DNA of 64,000 nt from positions 5,720,251-5,784,250 of the forward strand of contig OZ037773.1 in NCBI GenBank assembly GCA_964035545.1, in the 5' to 3' direction. This DNA is from Bugula neritina. Taxonomy: Eukaryota; Bryozoa; Gymnolaemata; Cheilostomatida; Bugulidae. Positions 12,401-27,400 of the stretch are shown here, piece by piece. Both the position numbers and the translations under genes were made by a program. The first letter of the stretch is position 1. Every line of letters begins with the position of its first letter. Under the pieces are notes generated by a model. The model did not search any database, was not told where the DNA came from, and saw nothing but the letters and a program-made list of their open reading frames with translations.

Positions 12401-15400
12401 ATTTTAAGAATCTGGGAAAGTGAGTTTTAAAGTCGTCTGACTTGCTTTTGAAGCAATGAGCAATTGCAATATGCATGTCAGTTGACCACGTCCTTCGTTT
12501 GACCAATGGCTAGTACTTGTCAACTTTTCCAACAACTATTCTATACAGCTTCAGTCAGTTGCGAATAGTATAGCTGCTAGTATGACGGTGTTTTACTTAT
12601 TCAATACTGGAAATTGTCATGAAAAACCGGCTTTAATTTGACAGCCTTTTGAAAGTTTTGGAGTTAAATTCTGTTCCCCATTTTGGTTTGCTCTGCGGGA
12701 CTAAAAGGGGTAAAAAGTTGTGAAAGTTGCCACAACTTTTCAATCATTTCTGGGTTCACCTTATCAAAGTCCTTATCTGGCAACTGACAACTGTTTTGCA
12801 TAGGAAAATAGAAATACTGGGCAAGCCTAAAATAAAGGTTTAGTACGCCGTAACTAAGCCAACCACATTTGCATGATGGACTCATGAGCCAAATATTGTG
12901 GAGCAATAGATAGCAACTATTTTATGACTTAATTAGTCATACTAACTCCCAATGCAAAAGGATTTGAGATAACATATCTAGATGATTAAAAAGTTGGCTA
13001 AGTTTTAAGGATGAAAACACCCGTTTCCATAAATAATTGCATTTAAACTATATAATAATTATGGGTTTCACATAAGCATGCTGAGCGTGGCAATTCTAAA
13101 AACAATAACAATAATTAGATAGCATATGTGTTACCTACACTTCCATTAAATATTAGTTACACTTGCATATTGAATAACTAATTTATATGGTAGTTACAAG
13201 TAATTCATTCCTCCCAATAAAGTCATCAAAAAGTGAGCACCTTTGAGAATGTTGTAAAAGTTAGAAATAAAGCTTTCTAAATGATAGCAATAGATTATAG
13301 TTAAAGAACCTTTGTGCAATTGAAAGTAACTCATTGGTGGTTGAATCTCCAGTTAAAGGCTATTGATACATATTCAGAAGTTTCAACCATGAGCTAACTC
13401 ACAAATAATTATGATTAATTGAAAGAAATTGTTCAATTTTACAAGCAGAGGATGTGGTAACTTTTCCTTCATTCTTTTGTTTACCAAATAACCTTGATTG
13501 GAAATAGAATTTATGCAGCTGTGCTTTGTTTTGTCAGTTCAGATTTATTGCATTTTTTTTCTTTTACACAAGAGGAAATAGCACGAGAGCTTTAAGACAA
13601 TAATTTGAAAATCTGTACTTTTCATGCATACAATTTTCTGTTTTAGTTGACTAGCATTTTCATTTATATGAATAAACATAACAAGCAATTGGAACCTAAA
13701 GATTTTCACAACTTCAGGCATTAACGTCTTCTTGTTCTTACTTGATATTATAATACAAACTCTCTGCCTCCTAGAACTTTGATATAAGGATAGGAATTAT
13801 GATATTTACTGAATTTACCTGCATGCGTGTCCTAAATTTAGATTCTTATGAATTTATTTTGTAACATCTGATCGACACCTTAATTATACCTTTGAAGATG
13901 CTTGTCTTTCAAAATTATAGGATATATGTTGGCAGTCGATGTGACACTATGGTAGTTCAAATTAGTAAATCATTTTTATTAATACAAGGGACAGAAAACC
14001 ATCAGCTATTACAATTGAAGGTGTGGCTAAAATCCATGACAAAGTGAAAAAATAGTTTAGCAGCACATGGCAAAAAGTACTCAGTGGCATCAAATGGTGA
14101 CATTAAGAGCAGTATGACCTAAAACTAACCAATCAGCAGTACAATTGACAAATAGTATACAGCCAAGCTACTCAAAGCATTCTGTAAAAACTTCTGCCCC
14201 CACCGAGAATCAAACCGCAGACCTGTAGCTTGCAAGCCAGCGTGCTAACTGTTACACTATACAAGCTACTGGAGAATCTCTACACCACACATTCCCACTT
14301 CCAAACAAAGTTGGATTTTCTAAATTATTATCATGTCATCAGTACTTACTCTAAAAATAATGCTGAAATAGTTGTTATAATAGACATACTTGCATGTGCT
14401 GGGAACAGCTTTTTACTTGTACCCTTCAGTGGGTGTGCTCTTCGTGTTAGATAGTGTTGTAATCCAGCATTCGGCGATTGCTCTACTCTCTCTACCTCTT
14501 CTTCTATGTCTTGGATTTCCTGTTTGATCATGGTGTCCATGGGAAGGCAGGGTGATATTATGATGGTCCTTTTCATCTTCTTCTGCCTCCTTCTCTGATA
14601 CTTCATATTGACAAATAACACTATTGTGTCAGGTTGATTGGGCTTGGCCTCCTATAGCGAAATGGTGAATGAATAGTCAAGGTGGACATCTAATATTCAA
14701 GTTGTTTGCTTATGCAACACTACCCTATGCCTAGTGCCCTACCCTATGCCTAGTGCAAGTTTGGGTGATGCTCTTATAGAACTTGTTGAGGTTTCTAATG
14801 CTGATGGTGAATCCTCATTACAAAAGATACAAAAACATAAAAACTATTGGATTGTTTAATCCATTTGAAGTAATTGAAATTCAGGGCAAAACTTTAAAAC
14901 CCTGCTAGATACAAGAAGTTTTGACTTGCCTAAATGTTTAAGATTTGCAATCGTTTAATTCCAGCTTTCAGTTCAATCAAGAATTTCTAGCTGAGTCCTC
15001 AGCTACAGAAGTATTTCAAATCCTTAAATCATAGAATACTTTAGTCACTATGATTTAGACGTAGCTCTTTTTACGGTACTAGTGATTATAAACTACTACC
15101 TTAATATTGAGTAAACATGCTTATATAACTAGAAGTAGAATGGAACTGGTATTTAGTGATCAAATTCAGTCATTCATTGGTGACTCACGTGTTTATGAAA
15201 ATTGTACCTGTAGTTATTGATTACTTAACTATCCAATTGCTGGCTGGCAGCCCGTGAACACAATGGAAATTCAGATGATTTGTATGGCACAATTACCTGC
15301 TCCCATTCAATAAACTAAACTGGTTATGCACTTCGAAAAGAAATCCTAATCCGATGATAAATAGACTTATTTTAAAAATAGAGCATGAATCAACAATACC

Positions 15401-18400
15401 TCATTCCAATGGTGAAACGTTGCATGAAGAATAATAAGAAAATTTGGCTTATTTGGCTTTTAACGAACCAAACTTTTAGCACTAATCAATAAGGCGTATA
15501 TCAACAGTTAAGCTTACTAGCTTTATGAAAAATTGCAATATTTTAGTTAGAAAGTTTAGGAATTTAACTATTATATATGCATAGTCATGTCAGTAACCTG
15601 ACAAATGGAGTATAAGAACACCAAGAGGTAGTTAATCTTACTTAGGCAAATGAACACCATTGTGAGTAATGTGCATACTATGCACAGTTTCTAAATGCTC
15701 ACCAGTGCATGTAGAAAAATGTAGAAACATGTTATTGTATATGTCAAGCACTTGTAAAAGCTCACTCATACTTTTGGAGAACATTCAGTACTAACTGCTG
15801 TTAAAAGAAATGTAAATTAAAGAAATTTTGACTTCTTAAACTCTGAAATTAAAGCAGGTTTTATGGGGCTATATAGTTATTCAAACATCTTGAAAGCAAT
15901 GATACTGAAATAATTTCAAAGTTTAACTTCTACTGTTAAACTAAAAATATCTGATAAATGTTTTGTCTAACAAACGGTTGTGGGAGTAGATAAACATGGT
16001 AGCCTAAGTGTGCAATAGAAACCTACCTATAAAACTGTCAATAAAATTGTCAATTTTAACGTAAAGCTGTTAAGTCTTGAGTAATGGTCTACCTATGATT
16101 TAACTTTAATTTACATGGTTATATATAAAATACTAAACAGCTAGCTGCTTGCTACTATTCTGATTTCAATTCGAAACTGAAACTGAAAGTTTATTGTGTA
16201 TTCTAATACTCTAATGAGATATTTACTGTTTTTAAATTTGAGAATTTTTCCATTTGCAGTTTTCTAATGCTCACACTGTGCAGTAACAGTTTATTACCAG
16301 CTTATGAACAAGTATGGTTGCTTCGAGTTTTTACTGTACAGTGACATTGGATGCAACCTGCTATCCATTGTGCAACTTTTTAGTAAATAAAGCTTAACAT
16401 AGCAATAGCTTACCTGTGGTTGTAGTTCTTGAAGCTAACTATCCAATAGCTATCACCTATAAAGTCAGAATATTAGCTTTTGACTTGACTCTGGTAAATT
16501 CCTCTACTAAATGATTGATTTCCAGGTTTTCACTCTGCTCTAGTCAATAGCGTCATTCTTTCTGCTCATTCAAGCCTGTCACAACAATACTGCAATTCAT
16601 AAACCCCGCCAAACTAAGGCTTATTCAAACTTAAGGCCTGATAAGAATTGTTATGCTATGAAGAAATAATGCACTATTGTGAGCTAATATAGTTATCTAT
16701 ACACATGCCACGTTTAGTTGCAAACATGCTATTATCATTTTTCCTCCCCTGTTTAAGCATGGAGTTACTTTTCAAATCAACATTACAGTTTTAAATGAGG
16801 TTTTAAGAAATGTTCCAATAACTGATTAATGCCCAAGTAGCACCAATTGTGCAGCTTTTTTATGGCAAATTGTCTGCCGGATGAAAAGTAAATATGCAGA
16901 ACCAAAAAAAGTTTAATTTCTTTTGGTTTTCTATTCTTATTTTTTATAAATTTTACAAGTTAATAAATAAAGGTTTTGATGTAAAATAAGTACCTGCATA
17001 GTCGGAAGGCGGCGATAGTTTTTGCCAACACCAAGCGAAAGTTCTCACCTGTTTTAAGAATATGCGGAGAGCCCTTCCCGCCAGCTAGTACTGCCTATAG
17101 CTGCGGAGCAACTACTCTCATATTACCTTATCACGTAGCTATATTGAAATTAATCCAGTGTCAATAAAATATCTTGTCAACTTAAAATATCAAGCTTACT
17201 TACCTTATCTGCCAAACCTATAGCTTTTGTTTCACCAAATTGATAAAAACCCAATTGAACCGGCAAAGTGTTATAATATTGATGTTGGATATTAGGCTAA
17301 ATTTTGCAGATATGGTTTAAGTTTCTAAGCTTGAGTTATTCACTAGTGTTGATAAAACACAGAGATGAATTTTATTCCGAAGAGGTTATTAATAAACCTG
17401 TTCCTTTAAATCAAACCAATTTAAAGTTGCTGCAAATATTTCATGTGAATTGAAATTATTCTCCGTATAAATGCTCTTTTTTTTTAAAGATGAAATATTC
17501 CACATGAAAACCTTGTTTTGAATACTAAAGTGGAATTTAGAAAAATGAATAATAATGCATCAAGTCAAGTTTCTAAGCGGTTATTGTTGATATATAAAAA
17601 AAAGCTTTACGAACAATTTTTGTACTAAAAGGATGTGCATGTTGCACCTGTTTCACTAAAGTGTACAATGAGGTTTTTGATCATTATTTCAACAGTTATG
17701 GAAATTGATGTTGTTTTACTCTAGAGTCTAGGCTTTGTATCTTTTAATCTGTTAGCCAATGATACGCTCTATTTCAGTTTAAACGTATTCGCTGTAACTT
17801 TATGGCGATATTTTTTTATTTCTAGTCACTATTTTACTCAATCCATTAATTTTTAGAATGTAATATTTTTGACAAATGTTAGCTTAGCGTTCTATCTATG
17901 GTTTTATTTGTGCCAACAGTTTAGAGTTTGAATTCCATAGTTGCCTGTTTTCAAAAATTTCTAGTTACCTAATCAGAATGTTTTCAAAACGCCGGGTTTT
18001 TAAACAGCCGTACTCTGATTGGCAGACATTACATATTTATGCACAAACAAACATATTTAAGGTAACTTAATAAAGATTGCATAAGATGTTTTTATTTTGT
18101 CTGAATACATAAGCTTTGCTAGCTAGAAAATTTATGTGTGAAAAACAACAGCAGTGAATAAAATGGCTGGTTCTCATGATAAAACATAAGTAAAGTAAAA
18201 CTTCAATTACTGGATTGACTCTCTCTAAACTTAGTGGAAAGTAAAATAAGGTACTATAGCTTTATGACTCAACAGTCGATAACGGCATACTTCAGATAAG
18301 CAACTGGCGATAAGCATACAGTCAATATTCTATTTGCACATTTACTTCCCGGTGATATTGATGTGATATCGTGTAGTATTGAATCATGACTCAAGCTTTT

Positions 18401-21400
18401 GATACTGCATAGTACTTGGAATTGTTTAAAGCCTGCCCCATTGTTTTGTTGAAAATAAGTCATTTGTTTGTAATTAATTACCGTTGCTACAATAGTAATG
18501 GCACTCGAGTGCTGTATTTTCTTTCGATTTTTTCTAATGTAACAGTTCAATGCAACACTACATACCTATTGCTACCTGCTCATGTTAGAAAGCATCTGAA
18601 ATTTTAGCCCCAACTAGTTCAATATCAAAATCTTCATATTCACGGTTATCAATAAAAAATGGGTCTGTAATCTTTGCAAGCTAAGTGTCTGGTTTGCATG
18701 TTGTGAGAGAACTTATTGCTAAGGGTATTAACATAAGCAACAATTTGATATCCGAGCAGAAATCTGATAGATGACAAGAAGAGAACAAAGCCTATGGCTC
18801 ACATCATTGCCTTCTTTTTATTGGCATATTAAAATGCTCAGGCATACATAATATTACATGACTATAAGCACATTCCATAAGCTCAAAGCGCCATTCCGCT
18901 TAAATTGGAACATGTTGTTTTTTGAAGCTACAAATCACTTTATTTTGCCAACATTTGGCAACCTCCAGCACCTGACTAGTCCAAAACAACTAGTAATCAG
19001 GTAGCAAATTATGTTGGAAGCATTCTAAATCGTAAAAAACCTCATGTAAGTCTATAGTCACCATCCCTGTGAGAACCCCTGATGAAAAAGTTTTTTTTTG
19101 TTAAATCGGGCTAAGGACTTATTTAGAATGGATGCCCTTCCTAACTAACATCACCAATGGCCTTTGTAGGGTTTGAATCCATGACATAGTGCCTACTAAG
19201 CAAACGCCCTAACTCTTAGACCACGGCTGTTCCCTAAGCATTCTAAATCATAGCTGCATACAATTTTAAGCTGTTATATTGTTTAATTTGGAACTACTAA
19301 CCTTTCACCAGCTCTATAACTGACAATTCTTTACGGTAAGAGCTTAACATTAATAATTACACAGATACAAGTAGTGTTTATTGACAAATTTGCTTTTTCA
19401 CCTAACAGAAATGTGACAAATAGCACCTCCATGATATAACACTTTCTTTAAATGGCATTTTTGGACTATTTCACAACTTGCTTCAATGTAGTTGAGTAAT
19501 GTAAGCACACATTAATCATTTAAGCTGGATATATGATAATAAATAACCTCAGCTGTTAGCTTGGCTATGAATAGACGTATTCTGAGTCATGCTTCATCGA
19601 TAGGGATAGATCCTTTCCCCTAATATACAAGTTATACAAACTAGTGGAAGAAAGGTGTAAAAAGCTATCTCATTTTCAAACAAAATAGCCGTACAAATGA
19701 CAAAACAACCATGCAGTGTTACAACAGATATAATGGTGCAGGTTGTTTGCAAGATGTTGTTGAAACAATTTGCATTAATACACAGGTACTTGCTACTACA
19801 ACCTTTATGTCCTCTGTAGCCGTAGAAAAGCCATTCCCAAACTTTTCGTGTCCAAGTGGTAATAATCTGCTTTTATCCTTCACCTTTGTCATTTGCTTTT
19901 TAAAAAGTAGCTGAATTGGTAGCGGAGATGGGGGGGGGTGGAAGATTGATACTTTAAAAAACTGTCTAATCTTGCCAAATTTGCAAATGTGTAACTGAAT
20001 GTACAGATACACTCTTATTTAAGAAAATTAAAACTTGTCCTTTTTACATAGAACTTGCCCTAGCTCTGTATTTTATCTAAAAAGTGGTCAACACACATGC
20101 TTCTAATGTCGCTCAGAATTTACTAATAAGTTTAAATAGGAGCTGGTTGGAAATTATAAATTATATCACTATAATTGTATGTTTTTCAGAGTATTTTTGT
20201 TCTTGGAATAATATTTTTTATTATAAATTGATCTAATAAAAAATGTCTTTTTTTGTGGCAGTAAAATGCCCGTATAACAGGTAGATTATATGTTTTGTAA
20301 TACGCTGATTATTTCCAAAAAACTACAAATATGATTGTAACTAATAATTAATCTGTGATGTTTTTTTTTTGTAAAAAACTAAGTCTGATTTTTCCGGCTT
20401 AATGTCTTGTAATATTGAGGTAATATTTGCTCAACAGATTTCGCTGATCATTGTTGCTTACTATAAGCACATTAAAGCTGGAAACTGCGCTACACCGCCC
20501 ACTATTTTAATACCCTGCTGGACTAATACCCTCCTTTGTCATAATATGATTAGAGTAATTGTTTTAAACTGAAATTTAGGCAAAAAAAATTTTAATGCTA
20601 CTGTCTGAAAATGCATCTTTCATTTTGATTTTAAGGTGTTTAACCAAAAAGTTCGAATGGTTCCTCTTTTTTAGTTAAAATGTCTTCCTAATTACTTATT
20701 ATTTCCAATTAGCACGAATTAACCAGAGCTATCAGATCCAGTATGTGTATGCTAGCTAGTTGATCACAAAATTTATGCACAGAAACTTATTTTCATGTCA
20801 AGACCCCTTCGAGTTGTGTCACAGTTGGTCACCATTAAATTATGTAAGTTTTCCTAGTTGAGTAATTGATCATAACATGGCAACATGCAAAGTTTTTTAT
20901 TCTGTATATTATCGGTTTTGTCATCCTTCATTTACATATTTCTACAACTCATTACCAAACCGGAGATTTTAACTTTAATCATGAAATAAAAGGCTTTAAG
21001 ACCTAGTAATGTCAAATATAGGCTCTTGCCCTTTTAGCTGCTCTTTTGTCTATGTATTGTATCCAATTTTCTGTGAAGAGTTTTGTATTGTAATGTGTGT
21101 ATATATACAGTAGGTTATGTGTATATACAGTAAGTTATGTGTATATACAGTAAGTTATGTGTATATACAGTAAGTTATGTGTATATACAGTAAGTTATGT
21201 GTATATACAGTAAGTTATGTGTATATACAGTAAGTTATGTGTATATACAGTAAGTTATGTGTATATACAGTAGGTTATGTGTATATATAGTAAGTTATGT
21301 GTATATACAGTAAGTTATGTGTATATACAGTAAGTTATGTGTATATACAGTAAGTTATGTGTATATACAGTAAGTTATGTGTATATACAGTAGGTTATGT

Positions 21401-24400
21401 GTATATTATGCAAAAAGTCAGAATTTGAGATGCATTTAGCTGATAAAGCATGACTTATTAAATCTAACGTGGAATGCAGGAAAAGAATTCATTACAAGTG
21501 TACATCTCACTGAGGGTGTTGTGTTTCTTCTTGCAGCAGATCTCCCAGCATCAGGATTCTGGTTCCAGGAGCTGGTCTGGGAAGGTTGGCGCACGAGATT
21601 GCCAGACTCGGTTTCACCTGCCAGGGGAATGAGTGGAGTTTCTACATGCTGTGTGCCGCCCACTTCGTCATCAACAGGTTCTCTACACTTCACTTCCTGT
21701 AGCTGGTTCTTGTACACGATAATTGTATTTCACCAAGCTTATGATTTCTAATGCTGATTTAGGTTTAAAAATGTTGAAAACTGAGGTAGATGAAGTAAAC
21801 ATGCAAGGTTGAGTTTTTACTTAAGACTCAGGCCCTTTCCTTAAAGCCTTCTTATAGTATCATGTGATCAGGGAGGGCTATAGGGTCACCCTTAGGAATT
21901 CAAGTGGGACACTAGGCTATGGCTGATACTGTTGACTAGGCTATTCACTGGACCTGGACTGGTGTCTCGTGTATTATTCTACTTATAATATTAACCGAAG
22001 ATGACACAACCCTATTATCAGCATGTGGAATGCTCTCTTATGAAACTAAATGATAATCATTGGGATAAATACTTTACAAAGTTCAACTGTCCTTTCTATC
22101 AGTTGCCCCATCTCTACGCTAACTCGGGTATTGAATATTGAACACCCAGTAGACATTGGAGCACAGCGGAAGGCACCTGGGGTGCAAGTTGAGTTCATGC
22201 AGCTGGCAATACTACTGCTCCATAGTTTGGCAACACTCTTCAAACCCGTGCGCCATTTTCAACTGAGGAACATATGATGTCATTGAAAACTCTTATCAGT
22301 TGAGGCTCTACAACCACTTTCTTTAGTTATCGGACACTTGGGCGAGACACTCAGTATGAGTCATAGCGACATAATGTATGCTGCCATGGCTGCTGACCCA
22401 CCAACAATGTAAGAAGAGATATCAACAGTACGTGCTGTTTGTTCTGACTCATCACGAGGGCCCTCTCGCTATGGGATTGCTCTCAAAGTCCCTCGATTGA
22501 CACATTTACACCCCTGAGATAGCACTTCTCAGCATAATAAAATGTAGCGTAAATATAATTTAGTTTTATAAATAGAGGAGTCCTTGAACTTCTCAACATG
22601 AAACAAATGGTTCTATAAAACTGCTGGATGGAACATTCACTGTTCACTTGCTGGAATCTAATTTCTCGCATCCGAATATTGCTATGCCTTTCAACTTTCC
22701 AATTGTTCTGTACATCTGTGGCAGGTAGATGTGTCCTTGACATTGCTGTCACCATATCACTGTGACCTCATAAACTAAGGGGATAGTAGGAAGAAGCTAG
22801 CCTGAGAGTGAACAGAAAACAGCTATGGATTACCATCTCTGTTTGTGGTGGTTGTCCAGTTACCTCCACCTTCCTCGGTATACAACATGTCCTAGTATGC
22901 ATACAACTATTTCCACAAACATCTATGTTGTTGTAATGTCTGGTTATAGTAACAGTTGATTGATGGCCGTAGTATCTTCCACTCTACTTAGTCATTCTTT
23001 CTTCACGCCATCTTGACTTTGTCTTAGTATGACTCACAGCACACCTGAGTGGCGAGTTTCTTCTAGTAGTTTTAACTTTAGGCAATGTCACCCCCCTCCC
23101 TCCCCTCTCTCTCATATAGTGAATAGAACTCTAGTTTAATATTTGTTTATGTGGAGATAACTTCTACTCCTACTTGCTACATCTACTACACTGGAGTCAA
23201 TTTCTGATGGACAAGGATTTGTGATGAATAAACTTTATTGTATGGTCTGAGGATAATAGAGTCAATGGTGTAGGTTTCATAATCAGATTATTTGATAATG
23301 TGAATAGTCCTTCATGTGAATAAATGATGAATACTGATGTTGAACTGTACTGAAAGTGCTGTGCTGTGTTATATCAAGTGTTGAAGTTTGGCAGACGTTG
23401 CTCGGTGTTGCCAGGTGCACCAGGCTGGTCTCTAGTCATAGGCGTGTGCTCTCTGCGCTTACCAATGCCTCCTGGTCTCAACCCCTCCCCCTGAATATGT
23501 GTCCCTATGTAATGACAGGTTTATATAAATCACGGCCTGGCTAAAAAGTCTTTGATCTTAAGGTTCAACATCTAGGACTAGTTTGTTATTATTTCATTGG
23601 TTTTGATTATAATTTTGGTAACATCGAAAGGTAGCATTCATGGTCTAGTGGTAAGATCGGTGGCATAGTGTGCCAGGTCAAGGGTTCGAGTCCCGTAAGG
23701 GCTATTGGTTATCTCAAGAGAATCTTCTGGTCCTGATCACTCCTGTGTCACCACAAAAACCTGCCAACCTTGCAGCCAACATATTGAAAGGCGCTGTCTT
23801 AGCCTGTTTAAACCCCCTCCTATCAGGAGTTTGTTTGTTTGTTTTTATTTTGTCGTAGTCGGGAAAAAATTAATTGAGAAAAAATAAACAAAATGACAGG
23901 GCCTATGGCGCAATAGCACTGTAGCTAGTCGAGGCACCGAGTTCTCACAGAGGTGAATACTTTGTAAAGGAGGCCTGGTTGTATGCATAATAGTTATAAT
24001 GAAAGTTGTGTATGGAATCATATGACAGGTAAAAGGAAACTCTTTTGAATATCAGGAACTCGGGTGGAAAAGCTGTCCTGTTTTCCTCCAGTCATACCAA
24101 TTTAAAAATATCTCATTTAAAAAGCTGCGTAGCCTATCAGCTAACGGTACTCTGCTCTGAAGTATGCGAGTTATCCTGCTTTTCAAAACTCAATTCTCCA
24201 TGAAAGCTCATAAATCATAGTAGTTTTACACATTATTTACACCAAGAGGTGTTGAAAGGTTGAAAATCTCTGGAACCACAAATCACACTTTATTTGAGGA
24301 CGTGACAGATGCAGCCTAAACATTGCAACATGACTTAAAGTCAATATAATATAGAGCATCCTTCCATCAAATGGTAAATTCTCTCCCTAATGTATACCTT

Positions 24401-27400
24401 CAGGACCTCTTTGCTGGATACCATTTGTTTACCATTCATCATCCTATGAATCACCTTTCGTCATATAAAAGCTGATTGATTCAGTCATTATATCTCCTGT
24501 GTAATATTTGTGGTATGTTTACTATTCCAATGCTAATTTTATACTTTGTAGTGTCATGGTTACCTGTGCAAACTATTACTACTACTAGATTTACAGTTGT
24601 ATGCATCAACCACTCCTTAATCTAAAAACTCAATATGAATTCACAGGGATATGCTTTAGGACTTATTTTCTACATGTTTGCTATTTCTGCTTCACGTGTT
24701 TCCTTTATTTATAGTCAATTGTTATGGGAAATAGTTTCATGTTTCTGCTGGAGGTTATATGATTGTCAGTGTGAATTATGTGCGCTGATTTTAATAGAAA
24801 CATCTCTCTTTTTTGACATGTTTATAGATTTCAGCACGTAGCTCAGGGCCAATCAAATTGATATATGTGTGATTTTTCAGATTCCAATGCAGTTATTCAA
24901 TTGATTTATCTAGAAGCTCACAGTCTAGTCTGTTGCTGTTGTTAACAGGTGCGACAGAGTTGGCCAGTATACACTGTATCCGTGGGTACACCAGTACAAC
25001 AATAACAAAACCCGGGCCAATCAGCTTCAGTCCTGTACCTTCCCCGACAAGAACCCGAGTAACATGCCACCCGGTTCCAATTTCAGCATGGCCGCTGGGG
25101 ACTTCATGGAGGTTTACACTGAGCCAGGTAAACATCTGACGGCTGGACGCCATACTCAGGCTACAGCTTCTCTACCTTATCGCCACTTTCCAGTAAGTTG
25201 TAAGCTTCTGGCAAGCTCCAGGAAATTAGAAATGAATGTCACATGACGTTTTACAGTTAGTCATAGAGATCTTTATGAAACCCATGGAGAAAAAATATTT
25301 TAAGATATATTCAATATTTTCATGAAACTTATGAAAAACCAGTCATTTGTTTGAAAATATTAGTTTTGTAAATCAGAATTATAGAATTGCACATGGTGGG
25401 GGGAGGTGGGGAAGGGGAAGGGGGATGCTATTGTAGGCTTGAAATTCGTTTGTAATTCATGCAGTCTTATACTGTAGTTTCCTAGTTTGGGAGTTGTTCT
25501 ACCTTGTTCTCTGCAGTAAATTTAGACCCAAAAAGCAATTAAAATGCCTTGTTTCTATTTGATGGGGTAAAACATTATATTTGGCTCTCACATTGAATCT
25601 AAACTTTTTCAAACAAAACATAAATAAACCAAAACTACTAAACAGAAGCAAACAAGCTCTAATTTTGCTTAGTCATTGTTGTGATTCGGCATTTGATTAG
25701 TCATTGTAATTTGTTAATCAAAGTATTGCTACTACAGACTATAGTTTCACAATTACATTAAGTAAGGGTGTATATTATATATGACTTAAGGTACAGCCTT
25801 ATGTATGCAGTATGAACAGTACTTATTTGATGTTATACTTGAAGTTACCCCATCCTCATACATTTACTATTTTATGCAATTTTGACAGTCTTGCTTGATT
25901 CTTCTTCCTTAGTTTAGTAGACAGCCACCATTCAGTGTTGGAACTGGGTACTTTTTAAAACTTCTGAAGTTACCTCTGCGTTCAGAATGACTATATAGTA
26001 TTACTAGTCAGTTACTGTGTACTGTAGCTTTCAGTATGACTACTAATACTTACTCAATGACTATTAGCTCTCAGTACTACTGCTACTATTCACTGTAACT
26101 GTTAGTACTCAGTATAACTACTAGTAATCAGTACGACTTCAGTACACAGAGTCACTATTAGTACTCAGTTTGACTTTTAACTCACAGGGTCACTGCTAGT
26201 TTACAGTATGACTTTTAGTTCATAGAAATACAATTAGCTATTCATCACATGCTTGACTATAGACCTTTATAGTACGTTTCATGTCTAGAATATAAAGCTG
26301 TGGAAATATGTGGATAATTTATGCAAGTTTCCTTCAAGTGCGTTTCTGACAATAATTTCCTGTCCATGCATAGCTGCATCTGGTAGTTGGTAAGGGTGTC
26401 AAATTGCAAAGATACATGACCGAGGCTCTGGTACTTGTAAAGTTAATAAATTCATGAGCCCTTGTAATTATGTATAGTATTTTACCACTCTACACTATAC
26501 AGAGTTTATACTCTATAGGGTGATTTATCATATACCCACTTACAGTAAAATAGATTTTAAAAGATATTTTTAGCAATCTGTATGGCATATTTATAATGCA
26601 GGAGTCATGTATGATATTTGTGTAGATAAGCTTTTGTCACTATGCCATTGGGAAGTCATCAATTCAAATTAATGATTGCTTATTGCTGTGTCGGGATAGT
26701 CATGATTGCACAATAATTGTTAGTCATTTGAAAGGTGATGATGGCTGGTTTGCCTTTTCTTGCATGTGCCATATGGCCGGCGGGTTATAATATCATACTG
26801 AGAGTTTCTCCTGATTTGTCTATCCCATCGGATAGCAACCTTGGTCTAGGGGGTCAGAGCGATTGCCTAGTAAGCACCAAGTCATGGGTTCGAACCCCAT
26901 TAAAGACCATTGGTGATGTTAGCAAGAGCATCCAGTCATAATTGCTCCTGTGCCCCATCTGAATAAGTCCTTAGCCTGATTTAACAAAAACTCCTTCCAT
27001 CAGGGTTTCTCACAAAGATGGTGACTATGAACTTGCGTGAGTTTATCTATTCCATCAAATCTCTTAGGAAACTCATGTGTTGAAGTTTCAAATGTTTTAT
27101 ATAATTCTATTCTAAGCAACATGAAAGACAGATACTTGGCACTCTGCCCACACCAATTACAAAACTATGTTTTTGCAATTAATATTGATATACTATGACT
27201 TGGTCTTTCAAAGCAAAATAAATTAGCTATTAGTTTTTAACCCTATATAATATTCTAATTTCTTTGTTAGTTATGTTAACAAGAAAACTAATTGAAATTT
27301 AAATTAAAACATGTTGCAATTTTCTCCACCTTAATATGAAATTGTGTCTCCTTACAAAACCCAGCTTACATTAGTCATAGCAGTGTAATTATTTTCTTTG

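Larger units (their letters stand above)
10814..21536. other. 10.7-kb intron 3 of CARNMT1
   Basis: Holds the 373-bp inverted-repeat element (11406), a tRNA-like head (14188), the candidate ROR exon (14390, antisense), a SINE (19040, antisense) and the 20-bp array (21101). The rest, including 15-19 kb, is AT-rich with nothing I can identify. An exon-like minus frame at 12664-12790 is discussed in findings. Confidence 0.6.

Noticed and set aside
21101-21400. CRISPR-like array
   Set aside because: Units are contiguous with no spacers, in an animal genome; it is a minisatellite.
22320-23050. Possible inverted-repeat element with GAGTCATA motifs at both ends
   Set aside because: The apparent arms match only in short pieces and no target duplication is visible.
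23639-23702. Functional tRNA gene
   Set aside because: A and B boxes are present but the acceptor stem does not pair, and a SINE tail follows.
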